NCBI RefSeq assembly: GCF_025639805.1 | Contig: NZ_CP106735.1 | Coordinates: 1,862,001 to 1,926,000 of the forward strand | Direction of reading: 5' to 3' | DNA from: Reichenbachiella carrageenanivorans | Lineage (GTDB): Bacteria; Bacteroidota; Bacteroidia; Cytophagales; Cyclobacteriaceae | DNA: 64,000 nucleotides | Part shown: one piece after another, positions 16,739 to 26,031 of the stretch | Numbering within the stretch: the stretch's first letter is position 1 | Layout: each line of letters opens with the position of its first letter | The notes under the pieces: generated by a model | Databases searched by the model: none | What the model was told of the DNA's origin: nothing | The model's input: only the letters and a program-made list of their open reading frames with translations | Made by a program: the position numbers and the translations under genes

Positions 16739-18640
16739 ATGAAAAATAAAATATTAATAATCCTTTTTTTAGGTGTTATAGGTTATACGATATCTGGGTG
16801 CGATGATTTTTTGGAAGTAGAAGCTCCGCACCTTTCTGATGATAATGCATTGAAGGAAGATCCCACAAAAGTGTTAGGGCTTGTATATGCGGCCTATAAA
16901 GGTGTCCTCAATGATTATTACACTGGAGGTAATCAGGCAATTGCACATGTCAATAATGATATTAATTTTCACAACGGCACAAGTGCTCAGGTAGTTTCCG
17001 AGTTTAACTACAACCCTAGTTTTCCTGTCTTCAACAACATGTGGTCTGCCGAATATGCGGTGATTTCATCTTGTAATATTGCAATTAAATTCATTGATGA
17101 ATTGATTGAGGATGAAAAGTTAAAAGAGTCATTAATTGCAGAATCAAAAGCATTGCGTGGGTATTCTTATTTTAACCTTTATAGGCTATTTGGTACTGTC
17201 CCGTTGAGTTTGAAAGCAGTGACAGATATAGATAGTCCAGAAGCGCAAGAAGAACTTCGTAGAAGAAGAGCTACACTTGACGAGTTTGATGATTATTTTG
17301 TAACAGAGCTGACCGAAGCAATTGCTGGGCTGCCAGAGTCAGGGCCGCTGTCTTCTGATGAAGACAATCCCTATATATTAGGTCGCTTCACAAAGGATGC
17401 CGCAAGATTTGTATTAGCAAAGTATTACTTGTACAGAGGCTCTGAAATGCAGAAAAACGGTGAAGACGCTATAGGTTTTTTTCAAAAGACTATCGATATC
17501 GGAAACGAAATATTAGGTACCGATCCTGCTAATCCTCCTAGATATAGATTGATGGACTGGTATCCGTCTGTATTTCACCTAGAGTGGGAAAGAGAAAATA
17601 CTGAATGGCTAATGAGAGTTAGACAAGAGTCAGGGCCAGACTTATCTATTGACCCAAGAAATGCAGCTGGTGTTCCTCAGGTTTGGCAAGTCGGCTTAGA
17701 TGGCGGTGGATTTGCCACGTTTCAGTCTACCCGATGGGGGTACAACATGTTTGAGTTTGGAGATTCTACTAGACGCCGTTGGTTGAACTGTCGCATAGAC
17801 CCTAAAGGAGGAAAAAACTATAAGGGAGAGGACCTGTCTCTACGCAGTGCAGATTGGCCTCAATACTATAGATCACACCCAAAACTGGATACAGGCGATA
17901 GTACAAGCTTAGCTAATTTTACTTATTTGGCAAACCCAGCAGGTAATGATGCTCACCGTATCAAAATGGCGAAATTTAGAATGTTTCCAGTGATAGGTGA
18001 AGCAGAGGGCAACTGGATTCAGTATTTCCCAGATGACGACCGATACATGTTTAGGTTGGCTGAGGTGTATTTGATGGTTGCCGAAGCTATGAATGAGGTG
18101 AATGGAAACCCATCGGCAGTCAACTCATCTTCAGGCTGGAATGCATTTGATTATGTAAACATCATTCGCAAGAGAGCAAGAAATCACTCGCCTAATGACT
18201 TTTATGATGAATTTTCATATGATCATAATGCTTTAGAGGTAGCTGCTGCAGTAATAGATTGGTCTCCAGGCAATTATGGCAACAATGAATATATATCTTC
18301 TAAAGCTGAATTCGCTCCTGCATACACTAGCCGATTAAGAGTAGACAAAATAGGAGAGGAGTATGGTTATGGCTCAGATTACGAGGCATTCAGATGGGAG
18401 ATTCTTTGGGAGCGAGCTAGAGAGCTGACAGGAGAAGATATCTGTAGACTAGGAGACTTGAGGCGTCGAGGTATATTAGTCGAAGCCATGTCGCATGCCA
18501 ATCATGAAGGTGGTTTTTGGCTGCCTAATAAAGCACAACATCCAGGAGCGGGCTTAGCTGATGAGAATGAGTATTTGTTTCCTATTCCAAGTGCACAGTT
18601 GCAAGCAAACCCAGGCTTAGTTCAAAACCCAGGTTATTAA
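16739..18640 (+). CDS. SusD-like surface glycan-binding lipoprotein
   Basis: SusD (RagB/SusD family) proteins cap the SusC channel at the cell surface and bind the glycan. The signal sequence ends in the lipobox ISGC, and the mature protein begins CDDFLEVE, with acidic residues fitting a Bacteroidota surface-export signal. The family's TPR-like helices appear in SKALRGYSYFNLYRLFG (about residue 135-155) and FRLAEVYLMVAEAMNEV (about 435-450). The C-terminus has the family ending with FPIPSAQLQANPGLVQNPGY. The length of 633 residues is at the long side of normal. It lies between susC and a further lipoprotein, only 3 bases before the latter. Confidence 0.95.
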   Translation: MKNKILIILFLGVIGYTISGCDDFLEVEAPHLSDDNALKEDPTKVLGLVYAAYKGVLNDYYTGGNQAIAHVNNDINFHNGTSAQVVSEFNYNPSFPVFNNMWSAEYAVISSCNIAIKFIDELIEDEKLKESLIAESKALRGYSYFNLYRLFGTVPLSLKAVTDIDSPEAQEELRRRRATLDEFDDYFVTELTEAIAGLPESGPLSSDEDNPYILGRFTKDAARFVLAKYYLYRGSEMQKNGEDAIGFFQKTIDIGNEILGTDPANPPRYRLMDWYPSVFHLEWERENTEWLMRVRQESGPDLSIDPRNAAGVPQVWQVGLDGGGFATFQSTRWGYNMFEFGDSTRRRWLNCRIDPKGGKNYKGEDLSLRSADWPQYYRSHPKLDTGDSTSLANFTYLANPAGNDAHRIKMAKFRMFPVIGEAEGNWIQYFPDDDRYMFRLAEVYLMVAEAMNEVNGNPSAVNSSSGWNAFDYVNIIRKRARNHSPNDFYDEFSYDHNALEVAAAVIDWSPGNYGNNEYISSKAEFAPAYTSRLRVDKIGEEYGYGSDYEAFRWEILWERARELTGEDICRLGDLRRRGILVEAMSHANHEGGFWLPNKAQHPGAGLADENEYLFPIPSAQLQANPGLVQNPGY

Positions 18641-18643
18641 ATA

Positions 18644-19792
18644 TTGAAAGTTATGAAAGATATAAAAAACATCATATTAGCATCCGTTATTGGAGTGATA
18701 GTCATGTTGTCATCATGTGAAAAAACTGACGTTGAAACACCTGGAGTGGCAGTAGAAGCTTATACATGGGTAGGCTATCTAGATACAGTATCCAACCCTG
18801 GAGCATATCAGAATAACTCTGATTATTTGATCAGGACTATACCTGGAATTAATCAAGAAAGAGAATCTATATTGACCAATAAGGATCCTTTCATGGTTGG
18901 TGATGAGATCATATTTGTTGTGGATCATTCTGCGAGTTTACTCGCTATATATACTGGAGACACCTTACATCGGTATAGCGGCAGTGCACTTGCATTAGTT
19001 GATCGATCTCGAATCGAAACAGAGATATTTGCTGTCAAAATAGACTCCGTTAATCGGTTTAAAGCTGACTTTAATTTGTTAGCAATCAATGACCAAGAGA
19101 TACCTTCAGCGTTGACTATTAGCGCTGGCAATCCTACGCTAGATTACGATGAGAAATATAAAATTAATGGGATGAAGCTGGTCACTTCTTCATTGGCCAA
19201 TGACGATACCTTGAGGTTTAATATTGAGGGAGCAGGCGTGAAGTTGGGAGCAAACAAGTCCTTGTTCATTGATTACAGACCATTGCCATTTGCCAATGAT
19301 CGAGATTCTGTGATCATCGAAGTAAAGGTGAGTTTTGAAAACATAGAATCTGCAGTAGCGACACAGATCACTCAAAACAGACAGCAGGTATATGGCGCAG
19401 TCGAATTTGATCTTGCCCCATATTTGACGGACTGGATTGCTACGAACGGATACCCTTCGACAGGCAACCCTGAAATTACTAATGTGGAAATTAAAATGTT
19501 TAAACCTAATGCTACAGCACCATGGAATGACATGTTTGTAAGAGGAATTCAGATTTCTGAGAATGAGTACTTGCCATTCGATACAGGAGTATCCATTGCG
19601 GTGGTACGAGAAGGTGAAGGGGACTTTATTTATACTTATTCCGAAGCAGGAACTTATACCGTTACTGTTTTGGGTACTAATAATGGATATCGCGACTATA
19701 GTGGTGATCCTTTGCAGAGCAGTGCAGATGAGTTTGAAATCAATCGGGCAATGGCTGAAATTGATATTACTATCAATGAGCCTACTCCCTAA
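18644..19792 (+). CDS. Surface glycan-binding protein-like lipoprotein (DUF5017-like)
   Basis: The third gene after susC/susD usually encodes a surface glycan-binding protein (SGBP) in PULs. The lipobox is LSSC and the mature start CEKTD is acidic, suggesting display on the outer face. The body looks all-beta: a DPFMVGDEIIFVVDHSASLLAIYTGD-type segment resembles DUF5017, a middle domain follows, and a C-terminal Ig/PKD-like strand set (FIYTYSEAGTYTVTVLGTN) closes the protein. I infer glycan capture at the surface. The family name is by memory and of moderate certainty. A strong terminator follows, so susC-susD-SGBP form their own transcription unit. Confidence 0.7.
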   Translation: MKVMKDIKNIILASVIGVIVMLSSCEKTDVETPGVAVEAYTWVGYLDTVSNPGAYQNNSDYLIRTIPGINQERESILTNKDPFMVGDEIIFVVDHSASLLAIYTGDTLHRYSGSALALVDRSRIETEIFAVKIDSVNRFKADFNLLAINDQEIPSALTISAGNPTLDYDEKYKINGMKLVTSSLANDDTLRFNIEGAGVKLGANKSLFIDYRPLPFANDRDSVIIEVKVSFENIESAVATQITQNRQQVYGAVEFDLAPYLTDWIATNGYPSTGNPEITNVEIKMFKPNATAPWNDMFVRGIQISENEYLPFDTGVSIAVVREGEGDFIYTYSEAGTYTVTVLGTNNGYRDYSGDPLQSSADEFEINRAMAEIDITINEPTP

Positions 19793-19821
19793 TCTTATTT
19801 AACAAATTAGTTGATCAACCT

Positions 19822-19856
19822 AGTGGCACTGGCTTGTGCTGGTGCCACTTTTTTTA
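19822..19856 (+). terminator. Terminator after the susC-susD-SGBP unit
   Basis: An 8-bp perfect stem AGTGGCAC/GTGCCACT (19822-19829 with 19842-19849) with a 12-base loop is followed by a run of T. It separates the transporter unit from the long enzyme run, or attenuates read-through into it. Confidence 0.8.
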
Positions 19857-19924
19857 ATTTTTTAAAGGATTATGGTGTCCGTCGTGGGTGCCTTATCAAA
19901 TGCTATTCCGGTTAATTGAAAAGA

Positions 19925-21574
19925 ATGAAAACATATCAATACTTTACTTTGTCATTGCTGACATTGGCGCTATGCTTTATCATGGGCTTCACGCTTTACT
20001 CAGAAGAAACCATTAAAACTAACTTCCAGACCCGCTTGTTGGCAGGCGAAGTATGGTGGGGAGGGCTGAGTGTAGACGGTCCGCAGATGCCCTTTTCTGA
20101 CACTACTCAACTAGAAAGAAATTTGTTTGGAGTCAACAAAGGAAACCAAGCACAGCCATTACTAATTTCCAGTAAAGGAAGATATATATGGTGCGAAGAC
20201 CCAATGAGCTATTCATTTGACAATGGTACATTGTCGGTTCAAAGTAGCAAAGGAGAGATCATTACAGGTACTGCGGGTAAAACAATCGTGGATGCTTTTA
20301 ACTACTCAAGTGCCAACTTCTTTCCTTCTAATGGCCAGATCCCCGACCCATTTATGTTCAAAGAACCTCAATATAATACTTGGATTGAACTGACATATAA
20401 TCAAAACGAAGAGGACATATTACAATATGCACAAGACATAGTTGATCATGGATACCCACCCGGGGTATTAATGATTGATGATACTTGGCAGGAAAATTAC
20501 GGGGATTGGGAGTTTGCTGCTCGTAGATTCAAAGACCCAAAAGGCATGATAGAGAAACTCCACGCTTTGGGTTTCAAAGTAATGCTCTGGGTATGTCCAT
20601 TTATAAGTGCCGATTCAGATGAATTTCGTTATCTGGCAGCAGAAGGAATGCTCATTTTGGATGAGCAAAAAAGCCAAGACATTTTATGGGCTAATACACA
20701 AAATAAAGCTGCTATTGTACGATGGTGGAATGGAGCTAGTGCTGTGCTTGATTTGAGCAACCCTCGGACTAGAGAATGGTTTCAAGATCGATTAGACTAT
20801 TTGGTAGATGAGTATGGAGTAGATGGATATAAATTCGATGCAGGAGATGCTCATCACTATGACTCTACTATGGTTTCATTTGTACCTGGTACTACGCCAA
20901 ACGACCACACCACATATTTTGCTAAAGTAGGGTTGAAATACCCATTAAATGAATACAGAGCTTCATGGAAGATGGCTGGCCTTCCTTTGGTACAAAGACT
21001 CAGAGACAAATTTCATAAATGGGAGGATTTACAAAAATTAATACCAGGAATTATTTCTGAAGGTTTGATGGGGTATGCATATGTGTGTCCTGATATGATT
21101 GGTGGAGGTGCATATCGCTCCTTTCTTGAAGGCTCAGTAATAGACGAAGAATTGGTCGTCAGATCGGCTCAAGTGCATGCCCTGATGCCCATGATGCAGT
21201 TTTCAGTAGCGCCATGGAGAGTGCTTAGCTCTGAAAACCAAAGAATTTGTCAAAAAATGGCAGCATTACATTCTTCCAAAGGAGACCTCTTTGTCGATTT
21301 GGCACTTGAGGCTTCTAAGTCAGGAAAGCCCATTGCCAGGCCATTGATTTACAATTATCCAAATAAAGAAGAGTACATACCTATAATCGATCAATTTATG
21401 ATTGGAACCGACCTATTAGTAGCTCCAGTCGTGCAAAAAGGGGAAAGATCAAGAAGTGTTGTATTTCCAAAAGGAAAATGGAAAGGAGATGATGGTAGTA
21501 TAGTTCGTGGACCCACTACCGTGAAAATAGAGGTGCCGTTAGATCGATTGCCTTACTATGAACGATTGAAGTAA
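19925..21574 (+). CDS. GH31 family glycoside hydrolase (alpha-glycosidase)
   Basis: GH31 enzymes are retaining alpha-glycosidases with a TIM barrel. Visible motifs are VLMIDDTWQENYGDWEF in the barrel, the nucleophile region DGYKFDAGDAHHY and the acid/base region CPDMIGGGAYRSF. The substrate-pocket segment ends in APWRVLS, and the beta-sandwich after the barrel contains DLLVAPVVQKGERSR. A signal sequence starts the protein. ATG at 19925 is preferred; an upstream in-frame TTG lies at 19916. About 550 residues is short for GH31, with a small N-terminal domain. The substrate could be alpha-galactosyl, alpha-glucosyl or another sugar; the motifs do not settle it. It is the first gene of the 17-gene run. 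Confidence 0.88.
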   Translation: MKTYQYFTLSLLTLALCFIMGFTLYSEETIKTNFQTRLLAGEVWWGGLSVDGPQMPFSDTTQLERNLFGVNKGNQAQPLLISSKGRYIWCEDPMSYSFDNGTLSVQSSKGEIITGTAGKTIVDAFNYSSANFFPSNGQIPDPFMFKEPQYNTWIELTYNQNEEDILQYAQDIVDHGYPPGVLMIDDTWQENYGDWEFAARRFKDPKGMIEKLHALGFKVMLWVCPFISADSDEFRYLAAEGMLILDEQKSQDILWANTQNKAAIVRWWNGASAVLDLSNPRTREWFQDRLDYLVDEYGVDGYKFDAGDAHHYDSTMVSFVPGTTPNDHTTYFAKVGLKYPLNEYRASWKMAGLPLVQRLRDKFHKWEDLQKLIPGIISEGLMGYAYVCPDMIGGGAYRSFLEGSVIDEELVVRSAQVHALMPMMQFSVAPWRVLSSENQRICQKMAALHSSKGDLFVDLALEASKSGKPIARPLIYNYPNKEEYIPIIDQFMIGTDLLVAPVVQKGERSRSVVFPKGKWKGDDGSIVRGPTTVKIEVPLDRLPYYERLK

Positions 21575-21575
21575 A

Positions 21576-22973
21576 ATGAAATACGCTTTAAGCTTTTTTA
21601 TTGTAGGGATAATTTTGCTGTCTGACCGCTTAGCGACAGGACAGAATTTGACTAGTGCTACGCCTGAGGGTACAGTAGTTTCATCGCAAAAAAGGCTCGC
21701 AGATACACCTCCTATGGGGTGGAATTCTTGGGATTGTCTAGGGTGGACGGCTACAGAAGCGCAAGTCAAAGCTGCGGCAGACTATATGGATGAGCACCTC
21801 AAACATCTAGGGTATGAATACATCGTCATCGATCAGGGGTGGTTTGCAGATAGTGCGTCGAGTAGTTTTGAAGCATTTGTCCATGATGAAATATCCTCGA
21901 AACCCACGTATACATTGGATTCATTCGGGCGATTGATGCCTGATGTGATCAAATACCCTTCCAGCAAAAATGGTAAAGGGATGAAGCCATTGGCAGACTA
22001 CATTCATAGCAAGGGGTTGAAATTTGGGCTGCATCTACTGCGTGGTATTCCATGGGAATCGGTAGAAATGGATATGCCTATCAAAGACTCAGACTATTCG
22101 GCTTCCTCTATCGGTCAGCCCACCAAAGGGTGTGATTGGTACGATGGCTTTTATGGAGTAGATATGACCAAGCCAGGAGGACAGGCCTATTATGATTCTG
22201 TTTTTGAACTGTTCGCCGAATGGGGAGTAGATTATGTGAAGTCAGACGATGTGATTAATGAAACCGAGTTTTTGGCCATAAGCAAGGCTGCCCGAAATTG
22301 TGGAAGAGACATTGTATTGAGTGTGGTGCCTGCCAATATTGAATGGGAAGTGCTCAAGGAAAACTGTGATTTGGCTCGTACAGGTCACGACTATTGGGAT
22401 GTGTGGCAAATGCTCAAGCAAGCATTCGGTGATGCTAATGCTTACACGAAATACCGAGGTGATGGATTTTGGCCCGATTTGGATATGTTGCCAGTGGGCA
22501 AATTAGGAAAGGAGATAAGTTATAAAGGACCTGAAGAGAGGATATCGAATTTTTCTGAAGATGAATTAAAAACCTTGTTGTCATTATGGTATATCTCACA
22601 AAGTCCATTGATGATAGGCGGGTATTTACCCGAAACGGACACATTGACTCTTCAACTACTGACCAACGAAGAGGCAGTAGCAGTAAGTAAAAAAAGTGTA
22701 AATAGTAGGCAAATCAAATATCGAAATGCGATGGTCATCTGGGTATCGGATATTCGAAATTCAGAAGATAAATATTTAGCCATGTTCAATATTTGGGAAA
22801 CATTTAAACCTATAAATATGAAAGTGGCATTTGAACAAATAGGGATAAATCCTCACAAAGAGTACGTATTTCGAGACTTATGGTCGCATGAAGATATCGG
22901 TACTTATCAGAAAGAATTTATGGCACCAGTGGTGACCCACGGAGCGCGATTATTTAAAGTATCAATGAAGTAA
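21576..22973 (+). CDS. GH27 glycoside hydrolase, divergent pocket (D-Q variant)
   Basis: GH27 contains retaining alpha-galactosidases, alpha-N-acetylgalactosaminidases and beta-L-arabinopyranosidases. A signal peptide (to about residue 22) precedes PPMGWNSWDCLGW, the GH27 entry motif. The nucleophile Asp lies in VDYVKSDD and the acid/base Asp in FWPDLDML. Two pocket features differ from standard alpha-galactosidases. The Asp-Asp pair after the second strand is Asp-Gln (VIDQGW). The CEW recognition loop is replaced by SVVPANIEW. I therefore infer a substrate other than plain alpha-galactose, or a substituted (sulfated or N-acetylated) one. It starts one base after the GH31 stop codon. It is a paralog of the next gene. 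Confidence 0.88.
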   Translation: MKYALSFFIVGIILLSDRLATGQNLTSATPEGTVVSSQKRLADTPPMGWNSWDCLGWTATEAQVKAAADYMDEHLKHLGYEYIVIDQGWFADSASSSFEAFVHDEISSKPTYTLDSFGRLMPDVIKYPSSKNGKGMKPLADYIHSKGLKFGLHLLRGIPWESVEMDMPIKDSDYSASSIGQPTKGCDWYDGFYGVDMTKPGGQAYYDSVFELFAEWGVDYVKSDDVINETEFLAISKAARNCGRDIVLSVVPANIEWEVLKENCDLARTGHDYWDVWQMLKQAFGDANAYTKYRGDGFWPDLDMLPVGKLGKEISYKGPEERISNFSEDELKTLLSLWYISQSPLMIGGYLPETDTLTLQLLTNEEAVAVSKKSVNSRQIKYRNAMVIWVSDIRNSEDKYLAMFNIWETFKPINMKVAFEQIGINPHKEYVFRDLWSHEDIGTYQKEFMAPVVTHGARLFKVSMK

Positions 22974-23005
22974 AACCAGAGAGGTTTTCGAATAAAAAAA
23001 CAGAC

Positions 23006-24454
23006 ATGAAAAAGAATTTTATCCTAGGGATTGTAATGGCCACTGCAGGTTTGTCAGCATGTATGTCTGGCCAGACTAGAGAAAAGAATATAAATACAGA
23101 TTTGCCACCATCCGTGAAATTGGCACAAACTCCTCCTATGGGCTGGAATAGCTTCGATAGTTATGGCGTCTACTTGCACGAAAAAGCTGCCATGGAAAAC
23201 CTAGAAGCCATGGCAACCAAGTTAAAGCCATTTGGATATGAGTATTTTGTGATAGACAATGGGTGGTTTGGAGAATATGAATTGGCCGAAGGAAGTATCT
23301 GTTCGGTCGAAAAACATGCGAGTGATGTCAATATCAATGAGTATGGCATTTTGCAGCCTTCGAATACTTACTTCCCGAATGGAATTAAGCGAATTGCCGA
23401 TCGAGCACACGAACTGGGGCTCAAATTTGGAGTTCATTTGATGAGAGGTATTCCCAAAAAAGCCTACCAACTCAATACACCTATAAAAGGCACCAATTAT
23501 ACTGCTAGAGACATTGCTGACACAGTCAATATCTGTAACTGGTGTGGGTATAACTACGGCGTTGATATGTCCAAGCCAGGAGCACAAGAATTCTACAATA
23601 GTCTGGTTGATCAAATGGCCGAATGGGGAGTGGATTTCCTCAAAGTCGACGACATAGTGCCCTTTCCCAAAGAGGTAGAAGGTATCGCCAAAGCGGTTGC
23701 ACAAGCATCTAGGCCAATTGTATTGAGCCTAAGTCCAGGTGGAAATGTAGACGAGGACGCTTTGGGTTTTTTTAAACAAGGCAACATGCTACGAGTGACA
23801 CACGACATCTGGGATGATCAATTAGGTATCGATCAATGTTTTGAAGCTTGGAAAAAGTGGGGAGGCAAAGAAGCATCAGGTTTTTGGATAGATATGGATA
23901 TGATTCCATTTGGTGAATTACAAATCATGTCTCCAAAACCAGAGTCCTTGTCCTTGTCTCATCAGGAATTAAAGCAGGTAAAAGCAAAAGGAGAAATGAA
24001 CAATGTCGCCTTATTATCAGGAAAAGGATGGCATCGTCAATCTGAATTTACAAAGGATCAAATGTATACTTTCATTACCATGAGGGCATTGGCAGCTTCT
24101 CCACTTATGATGGGTGGAAATTTACCAACGCTTGATGATTTTTCTTTTCAACTAATTACTAACGCTGAAGTATTGGCATGTAATCAAAATGGAGTGATGG
24201 GTACTTTGAAATATGAAAAGGATGCGATCGAAATGTGGGTTACACCAGCCAAAGACAATGACGTCGCTTGGGTCGGTATTTTTAATAGGTCAGACTCAGA
24301 TAAAACATTTGTGCCAAGTCAAATATTTGAAGCGGCCAAAATTACTTTGACGAACAAATCTGTATTTGATATCTGGGCAAACCAAAACTTTAAGGTGAGC
24401 GATGAGGCGACTGTAGGTCCAAATGGAGTAGTATTTCTAACAATTAAATCATGA
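23006..24454 (+). CDS. GH27 glycoside hydrolase lipoprotein, divergent pocket (D-N variant)
   Basis: This is a lipoprotein (lipobox LSAC near residue 19) with the GH27 barrel. It has PPMGWNSFDSYGV at entry, nucleophile Asp in VDFLKVDD and acid/base Asp in FWIDMDMI. As in the preceding paralog, the Asp-Asp pair is altered (VIDNGW) and the usual CEW recognition loop is absent, replaced by LSLSPGGNVDED. Both share HLMRGIP/HLLRGIP, which standard alpha-galactosidases lack. The two enzymes likely act on related but distinct alpha-linked units of the same glycan. The stop overlaps the next gene's start by four bases (ATGA), so translation is coupled with the sulfatase. Confidence 0.88.
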   Translation: MKKNFILGIVMATAGLSACMSGQTREKNINTDLPPSVKLAQTPPMGWNSFDSYGVYLHEKAAMENLEAMATKLKPFGYEYFVIDNGWFGEYELAEGSICSVEKHASDVNINEYGILQPSNTYFPNGIKRIADRAHELGLKFGVHLMRGIPKKAYQLNTPIKGTNYTARDIADTVNICNWCGYNYGVDMSKPGAQEFYNSLVDQMAEWGVDFLKVDDIVPFPKEVEGIAKAVAQASRPIVLSLSPGGNVDEDALGFFKQGNMLRVTHDIWDDQLGIDQCFEAWKKWGGKEASGFWIDMDMIPFGELQIMSPKPESLSLSHQELKQVKAKGEMNNVALLSGKGWHRQSEFTKDQMYTFITMRALAASPLMMGGNLPTLDDFSFQLITNAEVLACNQNGVMGTLKYEKDAIEMWVTPAKDNDVAWVGIFNRSDSDKTFVPSQIFEAAKITLTNKSVFDIWANQNFKVSDEATVGPNGVVFLTIKS

Positions 24455-26031
24455 AAGTAAAAATAATAATAGGTCTTTGGGTATGGATTGGAATAGCATG
24501 TCAGCAAAAAGAAGTACAGCCACCCAATATTTTATTTGCCATAGCAGATGATGCCTCATGGGCACATATGGGAGCGTATGGGTGCGATTGGGTGAAAACA
24601 CCAGGGTTTGATAGAGTAGCCAAAGAAGGGCTTCTTTTTATGAATGCCTATACGCCCAATGCAAAATGTGCTCCCTCACGTGCTTGTATTTTGACTGCGA
24701 GGAATACCTGGCAACTCGAAGAGGCGTGTAATCATTCGCCTGCTTTTCCTAAACAGTTTGCTTCATATATGGAGGTGCTTGGCAAGCATGGTTACAATAC
24801 AGGTTTTACAGGAAAGGGATGGGGCCCTGGCGATGCAGGTGAAATAGATGGTAAACCGAGGCTCTTGACAGGCCCAGTTTTTAAAAGCAAAACCACAAAG
24901 CCTCCGACAAGCATGATGTCAGGTACAGATTATGCGGAAAACTTTGATGACTTTTTGCAAGCTACATCAAGTGAGAAACCTTGGTGCTTTTGGTACGGAG
25001 GGCACGAGCCACACCGCAAATATGAGTATGGCTCAAGTATATCAAAGGGAGGAAAAAAATTAGAAGACATTGATAAAGTACCAGATTTTTGGCCTGACAC
25101 AGATTCTGTAAGAACAGACATGTTGGATTATGCCTACGAAATCGAATATTTTGATCAACATTTAGTGAAAATGATCGATCGTCTTGATTCTTTGGGGCAA
25201 TTGGACAATACCATTATAGTAGTCACGGCAGATAACGGAATGCCGTTCCCTAGAATCAAAGGACAAGAGTATGAGTACTCAAACCATTTGCCACTAGCAA
25301 TCATGTGGCCAAATGGCATCAAAAAACCAGGCCGAAAAGTAGAAGATTTAGTGAGTTTCATTGACTTGGCACCCACGTTTCTAGAAGCCGCAGGTGTAGC
25401 ATGGTCTACATCAGGTATGTCCGAATCACCAGGTAAAAGTTTGATAACGATATTTAGTCAATCAGTCAATGAAGTGTTTAGAGACTTTGTGGTTTTTGGA
25501 AAAGAACGACACGATGTAGGCCGACCGCAGGATCAGGGTTATCCAATTAGGGGCATTACCAAAGATGGCTATCTGTTTGTTAAGAATTATGAGCCCAACA
25601 GATGGCCTGTAGGCAATCCAGAGACAGGTTATCTCAATACAGATGGAGGAGCTACCAAAACATTTATACTAAACATGAGAAGAAATAGGGTGGACTCGGG
25701 GTATTGGCAAATGAATTTTGGCAAGCGACCAGTTGAAGAACTCTATAACATCAAAAAGGATCCTTTTTGTATGGATAATTTGACAGACAATGGGGATTAT
25801 GTCCATGTAAAACATGCATTAAAAGAACACTTGTTTGCCACGCTGCGTGAGGAAGGAGACCCTCGTGTATTTGGCCAATCAGACTATTTCGAAAAAATGC
25901 CCTATAACGGAGCAGTACAAGGAATGTATGAGCGTTTTATGTCTGGGGAAAAAATCAATACGGGATGGGTCAATGATTCGGACTATGAAACGGAAATGAT
26001 TTTGGACGAACAATTAGAAAGAGCCAAATGA
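24451..26031 (+). CDS. S1-family sulfatase (N-sulfoglucosamine sulfohydrolase-like)
   Basis: This is a formylglycine-dependent sulfatase. The catalytic Cys is in CAPSRACILTAR (C-x-P-S-R), metal ligands are in IADDASW, and TADNGMPFPR carries the second metal-binding DN pair. Overall layout resembles heparan N-sulfatase-like members (a short N-terminal domain, then TPGFDRVAKEGLLFMNAYTPN). The substrate is not deducible. A lipoprotein-like signal (IGIACQQKE) places it in the periplasm or outer membrane. Start and stop overlap both neighbours by four bases (GH27 upstream, GH20 downstream). Maturation needs a formylglycine-generating enzyme or anSME encoded elsewhere; none is in the window. Confidence 0.92.
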   Translation: MKVKIIIGLWVWIGIACQQKEVQPPNILFAIADDASWAHMGAYGCDWVKTPGFDRVAKEGLLFMNAYTPNAKCAPSRACILTARNTWQLEEACNHSPAFPKQFASYMEVLGKHGYNTGFTGKGWGPGDAGEIDGKPRLLTGPVFKSKTTKPPTSMMSGTDYAENFDDFLQATSSEKPWCFWYGGHEPHRKYEYGSSISKGGKKLEDIDKVPDFWPDTDSVRTDMLDYAYEIEYFDQHLVKMIDRLDSLGQLDNTIIVVTADNGMPFPRIKGQEYEYSNHLPLAIMWPNGIKKPGRKVEDLVSFIDLAPTFLEAAGVAWSTSGMSESPGKSLITIFSQSVNEVFRDFVVFGKERHDVGRPQDQGYPIRGITKDGYLFVKNYEPNRWPVGNPETGYLNTDGGATKTFILNMRRNRVDSGYWQMNFGKRPVEELYNIKKDPFCMDNLTDNGDYVHVKHALKEHLFATLREEGDPRVFGQSDYFEKMPYNGAVQGMYERFMSGEKINTGWVNDSDYETEMILDEQLERAK